A DNA stretch of 64,000 nucleotides, taken from positions 9,405,501 to 9,469,500 of the forward strand of contig NC_052028.1 in the NCBI RefSeq assembly GCF_015832195.1, written 5' to 3'. Shown piece by piece: positions 22,859 to 33,757 of this stretch. The stretch's first letter is position 1. Every line of letters starts with the position of its first letter. Made by a program: the position numbers and the translations under genes. Below the pieces are notes generated by a model, which saw nothing but the letters and a program-made list of their open reading frames with translations, ran no database searches and had not been told where the DNA came from. Origin of the DNA: Motacilla alba alba. Taxonomy: Eukaryota > Chordata > Aves > Passeriformes > Motacillidae.

Positions 22859-24816
22859 ATCAAATCTGTTTGATTTTGATGAGTAAAACACACTTCTTGG
22901 GTTACATGGGAGCTGCCATTCTATGCTGCTGTTGGAATATTGCTGGTTTTGCCACTCTGCCCCTGCTTAGCTGTGCCAAACCCTGGGTCAGACTGGAAGG
23001 CCAGACCATTCCCATGACTGTTGAAAACTTTGTTCCTTGCTAATTACCTCCTACAGAGGCCCAGTAGGTAGAAAAAGCTTGGGCACTGGAACAAACTGAT
23101 TACAGGGATCCAGATCCCCAGGCTCTGAGAATTCCCCTTGCATGAAGGGAAGCCCATGAGGGCAGTGGAGCAGTGTGGATAAAGCAGAAGCAAGAGGTGC
23201 AGCAATGCTCTGCTGCCAACCCCACGATTGCTGACAGCAAGGCAATACCAGCTACAGAAATGAACAGAGAATGTTATATTACTCTCATTTTATACTTATT
23301 TAACATAAGGAAGAAGGACTATTACCAGTTCATGAGCAAAACCTCTGTCTGGGTGTATGGACGAGAGATGCATCAGGCACTAGCCAGTGGAGCCATACAG
23401 AAGCCTAGTCTGCTACTGGTTTGATACTAGAGATATTTATCAAATGACACGTCCTAGGAATGTTGTGCTCTTCAATACAGATATGTTATGAAATACAGAC
23501 AGTCAAAATACAGACAGAATTCCTGCTATAAACAAAGTATCTGAAGCTATTGGCAAGTTATTAGCAAGATATTATAGGCTGACTATAATATCAAAACAGA
23601 AGCTCCAAAAATTCTCCAGGGAAGCAGTGATTAGAAAATACTGACCAACAAGTGACACCTTTGCTACCACAGACCCCACGAAGTGATGGGGTGACGACAA
23701 AATGCCTGGACTTTGGAACAAGGTGGCTGTACCTTAACAGTTTTGTATGCAGAAAACGTGGCTATGTGGGATGGAAAACTGTCCCACCCAAAAAGTATTT
23801 GTTCATTTTCCATCCAACTCTTCACACAGGAGGGAGAGGGCAAAGAAGAATGAGACTGAACCCTCATTGGGCACCCTCAGTTAAGTAAGTGTATTTTGAA
23901 ATTAGATTAGGCATATCATTGAATTATACTTGGACAAGTTGCCAGTTTTTCTGCTCACAAAGGCCAAGTCCAAGTACATTCACTCAAGGTATCTTTTCAA
24001 TCAACACCCGGGTAAGTACTTGTGGCAGCAAGTTTTATCCATTCAGATTTATCAGTAATGAAAGGAAATCTGGCAGAATTATCACTCCTTACAAGTCTTA
24101 TCTGACACAAATAAGATGGATGGATCTATGGATCTATGATGAATCCTTTCATCCTGAATATCTGTGTCTCAAAACAAAATTATTTTCAAGCAACACCTAT
24201 CTGTTCTTACTGGAAAACTATATTCTTACTGAAAACTTTCAGAAATGTTGTTCATTTTCAGCAACTGAAAACGAAGGAAAAACTCCTATTTTTCAATGAG
24301 GTGATCTAAGAAACTTAGGAGATTTAATAATGAAGAGTAAAAGCTTTTTGTTCCCATTCAGTTTTTCCTCGAAATTTCTTGGAATCAAGCAAACCTGTCA
24401 TGTGGTTCTACAGCTAGCACTCCTCTGGCTCCATTTTGAAAGGAAGCTCAGTTATTGCTGAGCTTTGGCTATACTTCACACAACAAATGTGCAATCATCC
24501 TACCAAAATTCCTGATCAAGCTGGAAAACTAGTTATTGCAGATTAATCCACAAGGATTAGATTAGCTAGAGCCCAGACTCAAAAATAACACACACTCTTT
24601 CCCAAGGAGGACAACCCAGGCTTGTAATTTGGCTGTATATATTACAAAAAGACACACCAGTAAAGGGCATCTAAAAGTACATCAAGACACAAACCAACTC
24701 CAGAACCAGCAGCACACAAAAATACAGCAGTTCAAATATACAGCCTTGAGAGGGTCTTTCTTCCCTTTTCTAGCAGTGTTTGTGCCCACATCCAGGTTGT
24801 GGTACCACACATGGAA

Positions 24817-25270
24817 CTGCAGAATCCCAGAATCATTTAAGTTGGAAAAGATCTCTGAAATCACTGAGTCCAGCCTGCGACTGAACACCACCATGTCACC
24901 AGACCATGGCACTGAGTGCCATGTTCAGTCTTTCCTTTAACACCTCCAGGGATGGTGACTCCACTGCCTCCCTGGGCAGCCCATTCCAATGTCTAATCAC
25001 ATTTTCTGGGAAAAATTCTTTCTAATGTCCAACCTAAGCCTCCCCTGAAGCAACTTAAGACAATGTCCTCTCATCAGCTGGTTGCCTGGGAAAAGAGGAG
25101 GCTGACCCCCACCTGGCTACACAGGTTTCAGCAGTTGTAGACAGTGATAAGGTCCCCCCAGAGCCTCCTCCTCTCAAAAGACGTGATAAGTTCTAACAGC
25201 ATGAGACATGTTCTTGGCTGCTGCACCTGGCTTGAGGTCTAGCATTATTTGTAGTTTTTCTGGACTAATC
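24817..25270 (-). mobile_element. CR1 LINE fragment (about 450 bp)
   Basis: Reverse-strand CR1 3' region. Recognisable segments are 'gcagaatcccagaatcattt', 'aacacctccagggatggtga', 'cctgggcagcccattccaat', 'tctaatgtccaacctaagcc' and 'gctgacccccacctggctac'. This is one of the longest CR1 copies in the window. Confidence 0.92.
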
Positions 25271-28269
25271 CCAGTCTTTCAAGATTTTGAAAATTAGATT
25301 GTGCAAACTTTGTTATCCCACAAAGTCAAACTAACAGGATAATGGTATGCAGGTGTGGTGCACTTATACAGGTAATTAGACTGTTTAATAAATCAGATGT
25401 AGAGATTATAGATAATGATTACTTATGCATCATCTTCTCTTAGAAGTTTCAGGACCAGGAGCTGTATTATCTATCAAAACTGACAGATATCAACTGTGAT
25501 TCATAGATCAGTAAGCAAGTTCAGGTTAGGAAAGCTTACTTCTATCCTTAGTGGCTTTCACTGAATAAACAAGAACCAGTTTAATAGAATCAGCTCTGGG
25601 CTTCTTGAATCCAAACATCTTCTCCTAGATCCCAAAACATGTAGTAGTTCTTCTAGTAATCCGCCTTTGGTGCAGGACACCTCTTTTCTCAAAGGGCCCC
25701 AAATCCATTGCAACACATCAGTGATGTGCAGCCCAGCACCCCCTGCACGTGCAGCAGCGTCTCCAGCCATGGTGGGGATGCTCTCCACAAGGCTCTAGTT
25801 GAAGGGTAGCACTTGTTCAGAAATAACACCTGAAAGCAGCTAAGGAACTCACGCAGTCACAGGACAAAATGGAAAATGTGCAAAAAGGACACGATGCACC
25901 TGAAAGACAAACCAAGCAGTTTGCCTGAGCGCTGCAAGTGTCACCTGATGGTCTATCCCCTGCTCCAGTGGGACTGCAGTGCTTCACGGCCACATGATAA
26001 GCCAAGGGCCACTACAGTCTGACAGCAGTGCTTAGCAAATATGTGTGAGGGACCAGACACACCCCAGGGGTGAGACAAGGTGGTCCATGTTCACAGAGGA
26101 AGCCAACTCCTATTCCTAGGAAACCAATCACCTTGAGCATCTACAGCTCAAACAGCAGCAAACCCAGATCTTCAACTGCAAGCTGTGCATAGGCTGTGTT
26201 CTCCAGGAGCTGGATAGAAATAGCAGCAAGGTTCACAGAAAAGTTCCCCTACTGTGCTCAGTTTATTAGGGAGATTTAACATGTGCTTTTTTTGAGGAAC
26301 CTGCAAATACAATAGCAGGATTATTGGGCAATTTCTTGACTGGGAACATCAGCGTCAGAAGATGAGGACACCAAGTTCTGAGAACATTAGTTGTCAGGTT
26401 AGAAAGCTCTGGATTTATAACTCAATTTATTTTAGAAATATGAACCTTGAGCAGATTCGATAACAATCCATGATGCTGCCATTTGCACCTAGCAGAAATT
26501 GGAAAGAAATTAGTATTTGAGTCTTCTCCTTTAGTAAATGCATTTAACAATGAAATTATATTCATATACATTAAATACCGTAAATTCTGGAAAAGATCCC
26601 AAGTACTGTCAAATTTTGGCTAGCAAATTCACCTCTGAAGAGGTGAAGAGCAGATAGTTCAAATAAAGGGCTGCTCAAACTTTTTTGGTGGGAACAATCC
26701 CTGCTAGTCAGGCTCTGATGGAGGAAGCATGTTCTGCTCCATCCTCGTACCATTAGTACTGGTTTTGAGATTTACAGAACTGCACAGTGGGAACAGAGAT
26801 AAGCCATAACCCATGAGCATATATCTATGAGTGTAAATATGTACCCATGAGCATAAAAAAGCTACTTCTGGGCCATTCTAATGCTCTTTTCTACTGCCAT
26901 GCCTGCCAGGGTATGTTGGTAAGGCATTGTTCCTTATTTCTGTGAATGGTTTCCTTTCTTTGATAACTAAAAGGCAAGAATATATAAATAAATGTAGATG
27001 TATATACACACATTTACACCCCTGGCACATATGCATATCCTATTATCTCTTTATCAGTCTGCAGAGTCCTCCAAGTTCTAATACAAAAATAAATCCCAGA
27101 GACTGATATGCGAGTTCCCTCTTGTGACCAAGTGATGTTATAGCAGCAGCTGAAAGTACACACAGAATGTGTTTAAAAAACACATTAATAAAGAAAAGAA
27201 ACAACGCAAACTGCAGAGAATCCGTCAGTTTTGCATTTTTTCGTTCACCAGCTATTGCTCTAAAATTAAAAAGAAATTTTAAAAAACCACCATCTGTGCA
27301 TAGTACGGAAAAGAATGAACAGGAATATGTCTGTGAAGAAGACTGTCAATAAAATGAATTAAAAAGCAAGATGAGGATGCTAAAGCTAAAATATTATTTT
27401 ATCTATGCATTAATCCTCGGCCCCACAGATAAAATTCAAATAAGGTGTAGGAAAATGGTTTATACCCCTTCTACAGCCTTTATTGTTGTTAGAATGTCCC
27501 TTCCTGGCACAGGAACTGCAACAAACCCACTTTCTCCTCCTGCCAACTGGGTGAACAGATTTTCTCAAATCTGTGAAAAAAATGGAAATGGCAGAAAAAG
27601 AAGATAAGGACATAAAGAGAGCATAAATGACTGCAATATAGGACTGAAGGGTAACTTGCACAGTTGTTGAATCTCTTCCTCTGATGTGAAGCATGGTTTT
27701 GTATATCTACACCATCCTTACCCAAATTTTCTTACCTGCTCTGGAGATTTTCCAAAGAGGGCTCTGGAGGCTTCATAAGCAGCTTTGCCAAGCTATAACT
27801 CAGTTATAAAACTACAAAGCTTTTTCTGGTATTAAAGCACAAAATGTTTGGTGCTACAACAGGTATTTCTTTTATCAGCTATTTTTCTGATCAAATCTAA
27901 TCTTCAGCTGCCTGCTATGGACAGCCTTAGTTCTCTAAGGTCTGTGTTTTCTCTGTGTGAAGGGCATCTATTTATTAAAGAGAGTAATCAGAACCAAAAG
28001 TATTAAAAGTGGCATTTAAAGACAATTTTTTTCTTTAAAAAAAACCCTCAAACACATTTATCAGAACCTCAGTGGATATGGCCATTTCAGAGGATTTCAA
28101 TACTCAGGTCAGACACTGATCTCTATACCAACACCAATAAACAGAAGCTGAATTAGCTGGCAGGTTATTTTTAACTCTGCTTAGATAATATTGAGTCAGA
28201 GGATCAAATAACCTGTGCTTTACAGGATAATGGGCAGTTACTCATTGAAAGTGTCCCAGCACTAATACA

Positions 28270-28610
28270 TTAATAACCTAATAGGCACTAAGAGCCCTGA
28301 GCAGCCCAGGTCTCACTCCCAGCCTTGCCCCAGGGCCCCCAGGGCCTATATAAGCTCAGCCCTGGCCTGTCAATCCCTCCCTGAGCAAAGCAGGAGCTGG
28401 TGCTGGAGCCACTGCCACCCCTGAGCCTGGCCAGGAATCCTGACCCAGCTTGACTGTGGACCTGCCACACCCCCAGGGACCTGCTCCATGATGTGGCTGA
28501 AGCTGGCTGTCACCTGTGGACCCACCTTGCTGAGCTGGGTGGTGACCCCAGCCTAGCTGGCTGCCAGACCCCTGGCTCCCAGCCAGCCCTCATTTTCCTG
28601 GAACCTTCTT
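28270..28610 (+). other. GC-rich segment with strong TATA box, possible LTR fragment
   Basis: An abruptly GC-rich stretch in AT-rich surroundings. TATATAA at 28347-28353 is followed about 30 bases later by a plausible initiation region. There is no open frame of note. The layout (GC-rich, TATA, transcribed leader) suggests an endogenous retroviral LTR fragment, but I cannot identify the family, see no TG..CA ends and see no target-site duplication. A small independent promoter is the alternative. Confidence 0.35.
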
Positions 28611-30404
28611 CAAAAAGTTAATGATTGAAAAACTGGGGTTTTTTGCTAGATAGAGATTATATTTTTTTAATTTTTTTTTAATTAAAGATTAAAACACATT
28701 TGTCCAATGAGGTTTGAACAGCATGCCTACAGTACACCACAGGAATACAGCAGTTTCTCCACACAGTTTATTTTCACACAAATTATAAACTATTAATACA
28801 CCACTGTGCTGGCTCTTTCCACAGAAAGAACAAACAGCACCTCTGTCAAGAATTTTCTTATCTTGTTTTGCAGTTTGATGGGCACTGTTAACTGTACCTA
28901 TTAACAATTTTGTCTGAAATGTATGTCTAGCATAAACATATATATATATAGGAACTGTAATATAATATCTTATAGAATCACAGAATTAAACAATGGGAGT
29001 GGATTGGATTGGATTGGATTACAACACACCTAGAGTTACTCCCTTCAGTGATTCATAGTTATTTCTGGAGAGACAATATTAGACTGCTGTTGTATTTCTA
29101 AAAGTGCATCTCATAAAGATTTGCTCATATAAACCCATGTTTTACTTCATAATTAGAAAGGAAGGCTTTTGCAAAGAGGCATATAGATAAGCCATTGTTT
29201 TCCTAATTGTATTTCAGGTTCAGTGCGTACACTAGAAACTTTTACAAAATAACTTGAGTGATTTCTATTCCAAGACAGGCTGTTTCTTGCTGCCTGCCTG
29301 TGCAGCAGCTGGTGTCTAGCAGAGCAGCTCCTGAGCCTCCAGCAAACACGACATACTAACCCACTTTCTGGGCAGAAGTCTTACTCACTGCTCCGGTCTG
29401 CAGTGTTAGGTTTAAACTGTTTAAGCTGCAGAGTTTGATCACAAAGTTTAAGTATTTGGGTTTTAAATGAAGAATTATAATTAAACTTTTAAAAGGAATG
29501 GGTCCAATATAGGACTTATGTGGCTTAGCACACTGATACAAATGCAACTGCTTTCAGAGCCAAGGTAAGACTGACCCTGAATACCCTTCAGCATGGAAAT
29601 GATGGGGCCTGTGTGAATTCCAGCCAAAGCCCAGCACCACGGCCTTCTCTGTGATCTTCCAAGAGTTGAAGACATCACTCTACCAAGAGTCATGTCCTTC
29701 GGTTATGTGGATTTGTCAGAATCATGATCACAATGAAAATGAAGCAGAGCTTGCATTAAAATAAGTCCTGCAATGAAGTTCAGCTATGCCAAAGTATGGG
29801 TTTCAAAAAAGCTGGTGGTGAGTTCTTTTTGAGACCTCTCTGTATGAACTGGCTTGGTACAGCACAATGTACTGTATGGCTTCCTGCCTGATTTTACAAT
29901 AGACATCCTAATTTCCTTAATTTTTTTGCTGAACTCTCTCCTCTCACTTTTGCAGTCTGTCTGTTAAAAACTAGCTAAGAAATGGCCAATAATTTCTAGA
30001 CTTTTCACATGGTCCTTGTAAAGCTTTCAAGTTCATGGCATACTGATTGTGAATTGACACATATTCAATCTTTGGTCTCAGGGAAATTTTGATTTCCTGA
30101 ATGCTTTCTTCTAATTAACTCACGGCTTTATTCAAACTGTTTTTCTTGATTACTACTTCAAAGCCCAGTGATAAAAAACTTGAATATCATTCTTGATCAA
30201 AGTGCAGAAAGAGTCTGTATTATGAAACCTGTCTGAATTACTACGCAAACCATTCCTGTAATCACCATAAACATGAGAAGTGAGTAGACTGCATCTTTCC
30301 GTAAATCTGGTTTGAGGAGAGACAACCACAGGAGGAAGGCTAAGCTTGACTTTGAGTGGCTTTGACGTGGGCAGTAAGGGCTTAGGAAAGGAGGGCCTGT
30401 ATCC

Positions 30405-30552
30405 AGTGTACCTGCCTGCATCGGGGCCAGGCTGGAGGGGGCTCTGAGCAGCCTGCTCTAGGGGAAGGTGTCCCTGCCCACGACAGGGGGTTGGAGCAGT
30501 CTGACCTTTAAGGTCCTTTCCAACCCAAACCATTCTGTGGTTCTGTGATCCA
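30405..30552 (+). mobile_element. CR1 LINE 3'-end fragment
   Basis: CR1 core 'gccaggctggagggggctct' then 'ggtgtccctgcccacgac', 'aaggtcctttccaacccaaa' and the 'ttctgtggttctgtgat' tail. Confidence 0.88.
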
Positions 30553-31995
30553 GTGATGCAGCTTCCCTTCATCTTTGCATCTTGTGTATGACATGAAGGA
30601 TTTGGAGACACCAAGCTCTGGTGTCAGGCCGCTGGGGTATGAGTAGAAGACAGAATCTTCTGGGTGGGCCCATGTTTGTGCCTCTTTCCTTCCAGTACTG
30701 TCAAATCCTTGGCTATGTTTTTTTTTTTTTTTAATTCATATATACCTGTAAGCATTTGAGCAATAATGACTACAGCTATAAAATGCATAGAATTCCTCTA
30801 TACTATTTTATACTTGTCCATTTTAAGTTAGGTATAAAATGTGTTTCTGCTAGACTAGATCAAAACAGGAAACTTCTATACAGAAAGCCTCAGAGATTAA
30901 TCTATATGAATCTGTCTAAGGTACATTTGAACCTGTTCCTGCACAGCAGCCCAAAGGTTACTGGCAATGCACCAGAGAAACCCATGACTGGTGGATTTAG
31001 ATAGTAGCTGCAAATCTGCACTAATCTCTGTTTACAATCTATCCTCTACTACTGTCTGCAGAGACTAACTACTAAGCTGAAGATGGATTCCATAGCAGTA
31101 TATACTGAAAAAAAATCAGGTTTAATTCATCTACAAGGGACAAAATACTTGAAAATTTTACCTGGAACCTAATCTCCTACTTCCTGTAAACTCTGAATAA
31201 AGCAGTCAAGAACCATATAGGTAAGAGTAATTTTGGTAGATTTTCTAAACTATATTGATTTTAAGAGTGTGGTGCATTTTCTCTCTCTGTTTGAGGAAAC
31301 TGAAGACTACTTGAGAAATTGAGGAATTTGAAGATGTCACAGTGGCTGTATGATAAATATTCCTTTCAGTTTGTTTCATTAGCCTTTCAACATGCTAATT
31401 TTATAGGCTTTTAGATGTGTGGGAATAAACTGTATTTTGAGGTCACACGAACAGTCAGTTAACTTTTGCCAGCTTTGGTTTTATGTAGGGCAGATATAAT
31501 CTACCATGGAAATGCTGCATATGTTTAGCATCACCTCTTCATAAAAAAAAATATTTAAAGGCTTACTATGGGTAAATAATTGCTATATGCAAGAGCCAGG
31601 AAATCCATGGCTGCAAGTGTTTTGCAGTTGGTAATAAAAGCTCCATTGTTCAGATACAGCAAGATATAACTACAATAATAAAGCAGCACTGATTAGCAAT
31701 GCACTGCTATGCAGTGTGTCTGCACAAATTAAATCTGCAGGGCTTTTAAAAATTATGCTTTAGATAACACATTAAAAGGCATACTTTGGGCATCTGCAGT
31801 TTGGACATGATGCAGTGCTCAGCCCTCTCTCAGTGGGGTGCTTTGGAGAGGCCCCAGAGAGGATACACACAGCAAGCAGGGACAGCCTTGCTGTTCAGGA
31901 CAGGGCCCCTTTTGGCCAAAGATTGCTAGGAAATCAGTAATAGCTGCTGGTAAGCCCTCCTTCTTTGAGTCTCTGATTCTATGCCTAGCTCCCAC

Positions 31996-32160
31996 AGGAA
32001 GGGCAGGGGATGGCTCTGCCTGGAGGGAGCAGCCCCTGGAAGAAGCTCGTGGGGCAGTTTCCAAGGCCAGGGCTGCCAAGGAAGGGCAGGGGATGGCTCT
32101 GCCTGGAGGGAGCAGCCCCTGGAAGAAGCTCGTGGGGCAGTTTCCAAGGCCAGGGCTGCC
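31996..32160. repeat. 83-bp tandem duplication
   Basis: Two adjacent copies (31996-32078 and 32079-32160) starting 'aggaagggcaggggatggct'. They look identical over their length by eye, so the duplication is recent. It lies just before a CR1 element. Confidence 0.93.
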
Positions 32161-32224
32161 CTAGCTCAAGGACAATGAGGGCTTACAGGCACTTCATGTC
32201 AGGAGATGATGGAAAATACATGTG

Positions 32225-32765
32225 GCAGGAAATGAATGTTAGCCAGCATGTGCCCAGGTGGCCAAGAAGGACAATGAGACCTGGTCTGTATCAGCAACAG
32301 TGTGGCATTGGGACCAGCTACGGGATTGACCCCTGCACTTGGCACTGGTGGGCCACATCTCCAGGGCTGTGTCCAGTTCTGGTGCCCTCACTTCACAAAC
32401 ACTGCAGGACAGGAGCAGGTCCAGAGAACAGCAACAGAGCTGGGGCACAAGTCTGGGGAGGAGCAGCTGAGGGAGCTGTGGGGCTCAGCTTGGGGATAAG
32501 GGGACTCCAGGGGGATCTTCTTGCTCCCTACAAGTCCCTGACAGGAGGGTGCAGCCAGGTGGGAGTCAGTGACCAGGCAACCAGCAATAGGGCAAGAGGA
32601 CATGGTCCAAAGCTGGACCAGAGGAGGCTGGGCATTAGGAAGAATTTCTTCACAGAAAATGTCATCAGACATTGGAATGGGCTGCCCAGGGAGGCAGTGG
32701 AGTCACCATTCCTGGAGGTGGTAAAGGAAAAGCTAGACATGACACTCAGTGCTGTACCAAAAAAT
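32225..32765 (+). mobile_element. CR1 LINE 3' region
   Basis: Plus-strand CR1 with successive recognisable blocks: 'tgtccagttctggtgccctc', 'ggacaggagcaggtccagag', 'ggcaagaggacatggtccaa', 'ttaggaagaatttcttcaca' and 'ttggaatgggctgcccaggg'. A long open frame across it and the preceding duplication (32010-32792) is not a gene. Confidence 0.92.
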
Positions 32766-33212
32766 CACACTAGGAAAAGCCAGTGTCCATGAAGGAGAAG
32801 AGCCCTAAAACTTCATTCACAGAAGGAAGAGAGGCCAGTGCAGCATATGCCTGTGGGGTCTTGTCTCTTGAGCTTTCAGAGGGTGCAGCCTCCTTTTATC
32901 CTAAACTCCTGGCCACATGTTGTCCTCTTCCTTTCCCCATCAGCTGAGGCACTAGGAAAGTACAGCCTTCCCCAACCACCTACCACATATCCTCCCTTGA
33001 AGCTGCCATTTTACCCCAAAGTTCAGAAACTCAGGCTTGTGCATTCGCCTGTTTCAGGAGTCAAACCACCTAGGTTCTGCAACAAACCCAGCTTGAAGTG
33101 GGTAGAAACATGAAGACCCATTTCAAAGACGTGGACACCCATACCCTCACCCATGGAATTGCTCAGAAAGACATGAGCACACGTCCTTCCTATCAGAACC
33201 ACGGTCTGTTTG

Positions 33213-33320
33213 ACAAGTTGGTGTTTGGTCACAGGTTAGACTCGATGGGGTCTTTTCAAACCTAAATGACTGTGGTCTTTTCCTAAAAGACAGAGGTCTT
33301 TTCAACCTAAATGACTGTGT
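33213..33320 (+). mobile_element. CR1 3' tail, tail duplicated
   Basis: 'ggttagactcgatgggg' and 'ggtcttttcaaacctaaatg' mark a CR1 3' end. The terminal block 'ggtcttttcaa(a)cctaaatgactgtg' occurs twice, at 33249-33274 and 33295-33319, so the tail itself is tandemly duplicated right at the edge of the CpG island. Confidence 0.75.
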
Positions 33321-33375
33321 GACGCTGCGATGAAGGCCTAGTGAGGGGGAACCGACCGCCTCCTGCTCCGCGGGC

Positions 33376-33545
33376 GAGGGCCAGGAGCAGACCGCTCCCT
33401 GCGGGGCTGCCGGCGGCCGCCGCTGGCCCCAAGCCCACAGCTCGGCCCCCCCATTTTGCCGAGGGCCAGGAGCAGACCGCTCCCTGCGGGGCTGTCAGCG
33501 GTCACCACTGGCCCCAAGCCCACAGCTCGGCCCCCCCATTTTACC
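33376..33545. repeat. 85-bp tandem duplication in the CpG island
   Basis: Two adjacent copies (33376-33460 and 33461-33545) starting 'gagggccaggagcagaccgc' and sharing the 'cagctcggcccccccatttt' end. They differ at about 6-7 positions, mostly CpG-type changes in a short central stretch. Confidence 0.93.
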
Positions 33546-33583
33546 GCGGGCCGAGGGCGGCGGGCGCGAAATGGCGCCGCCGT

Positions 33584-33589
33584 CACGTG
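33584..33589. promoter_or_regulatory. Canonical E-box CACGTG
   Basis: A perfect palindromic E-box in the CpG island, 170 bases before the inferred first splice donor. CLOCK:BMAL1 and USF/MYC bind this core. FBXL21 is a circadian gene, so clock control is a reasonable inference, but the flanks do not prove which factor binds. Confidence 0.5.
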
Positions 33590-33659
33590 CCCGGCGCCCG
33601 CGGCCTCGCGCGGCGCCTGCGCTGGGGCGGCGGGGCCGCGGCTCCGCCCTCGGCGTGTC

Positions 33660-33757
33660 CCGGGCGCTGCGGGCTGAGCGCGGTGCTGGCCCTGCTCTGC
33701 CCCTGCTCGCCGCCTCGGCCCGGCCTCACGCTGCGAGGGAGCCGCGCACCGGCGGCG
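33660..33757 (+). other. FBXL21: Inferred non-coding first exon of FBXL21
   Basis: The end is set by the donor at 33758-33759. The start is unknown and is given only approximately. There is no TATA box, as expected for a CpG-island promoter. Joining to the acceptor at 41110-41111 (alternatively 41137-41138) would complete the 5' UTR. Confidence 0.4.

Larger units (their letters stand above)
17292..33339. other. Intergenic region IL9-FBXL21
   Basis: About 16 kb of AT-rich sequence. It contains the CR1 pieces, the GC-rich TATA-bearing segment and the 83-bp duplication listed separately. No open frame in it resembles a known protein or has matching splice context, and I see no RNA gene. Confidence 0.75.

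Noticed and set aside
32010..32792. A 260-codon open frame on the plus strand
   Set aside because: It runs through the 83-bp tandem duplication and then CR1 sequence. The repeated peptide segment mirrors the DNA repeat, and no protein family is recognised.
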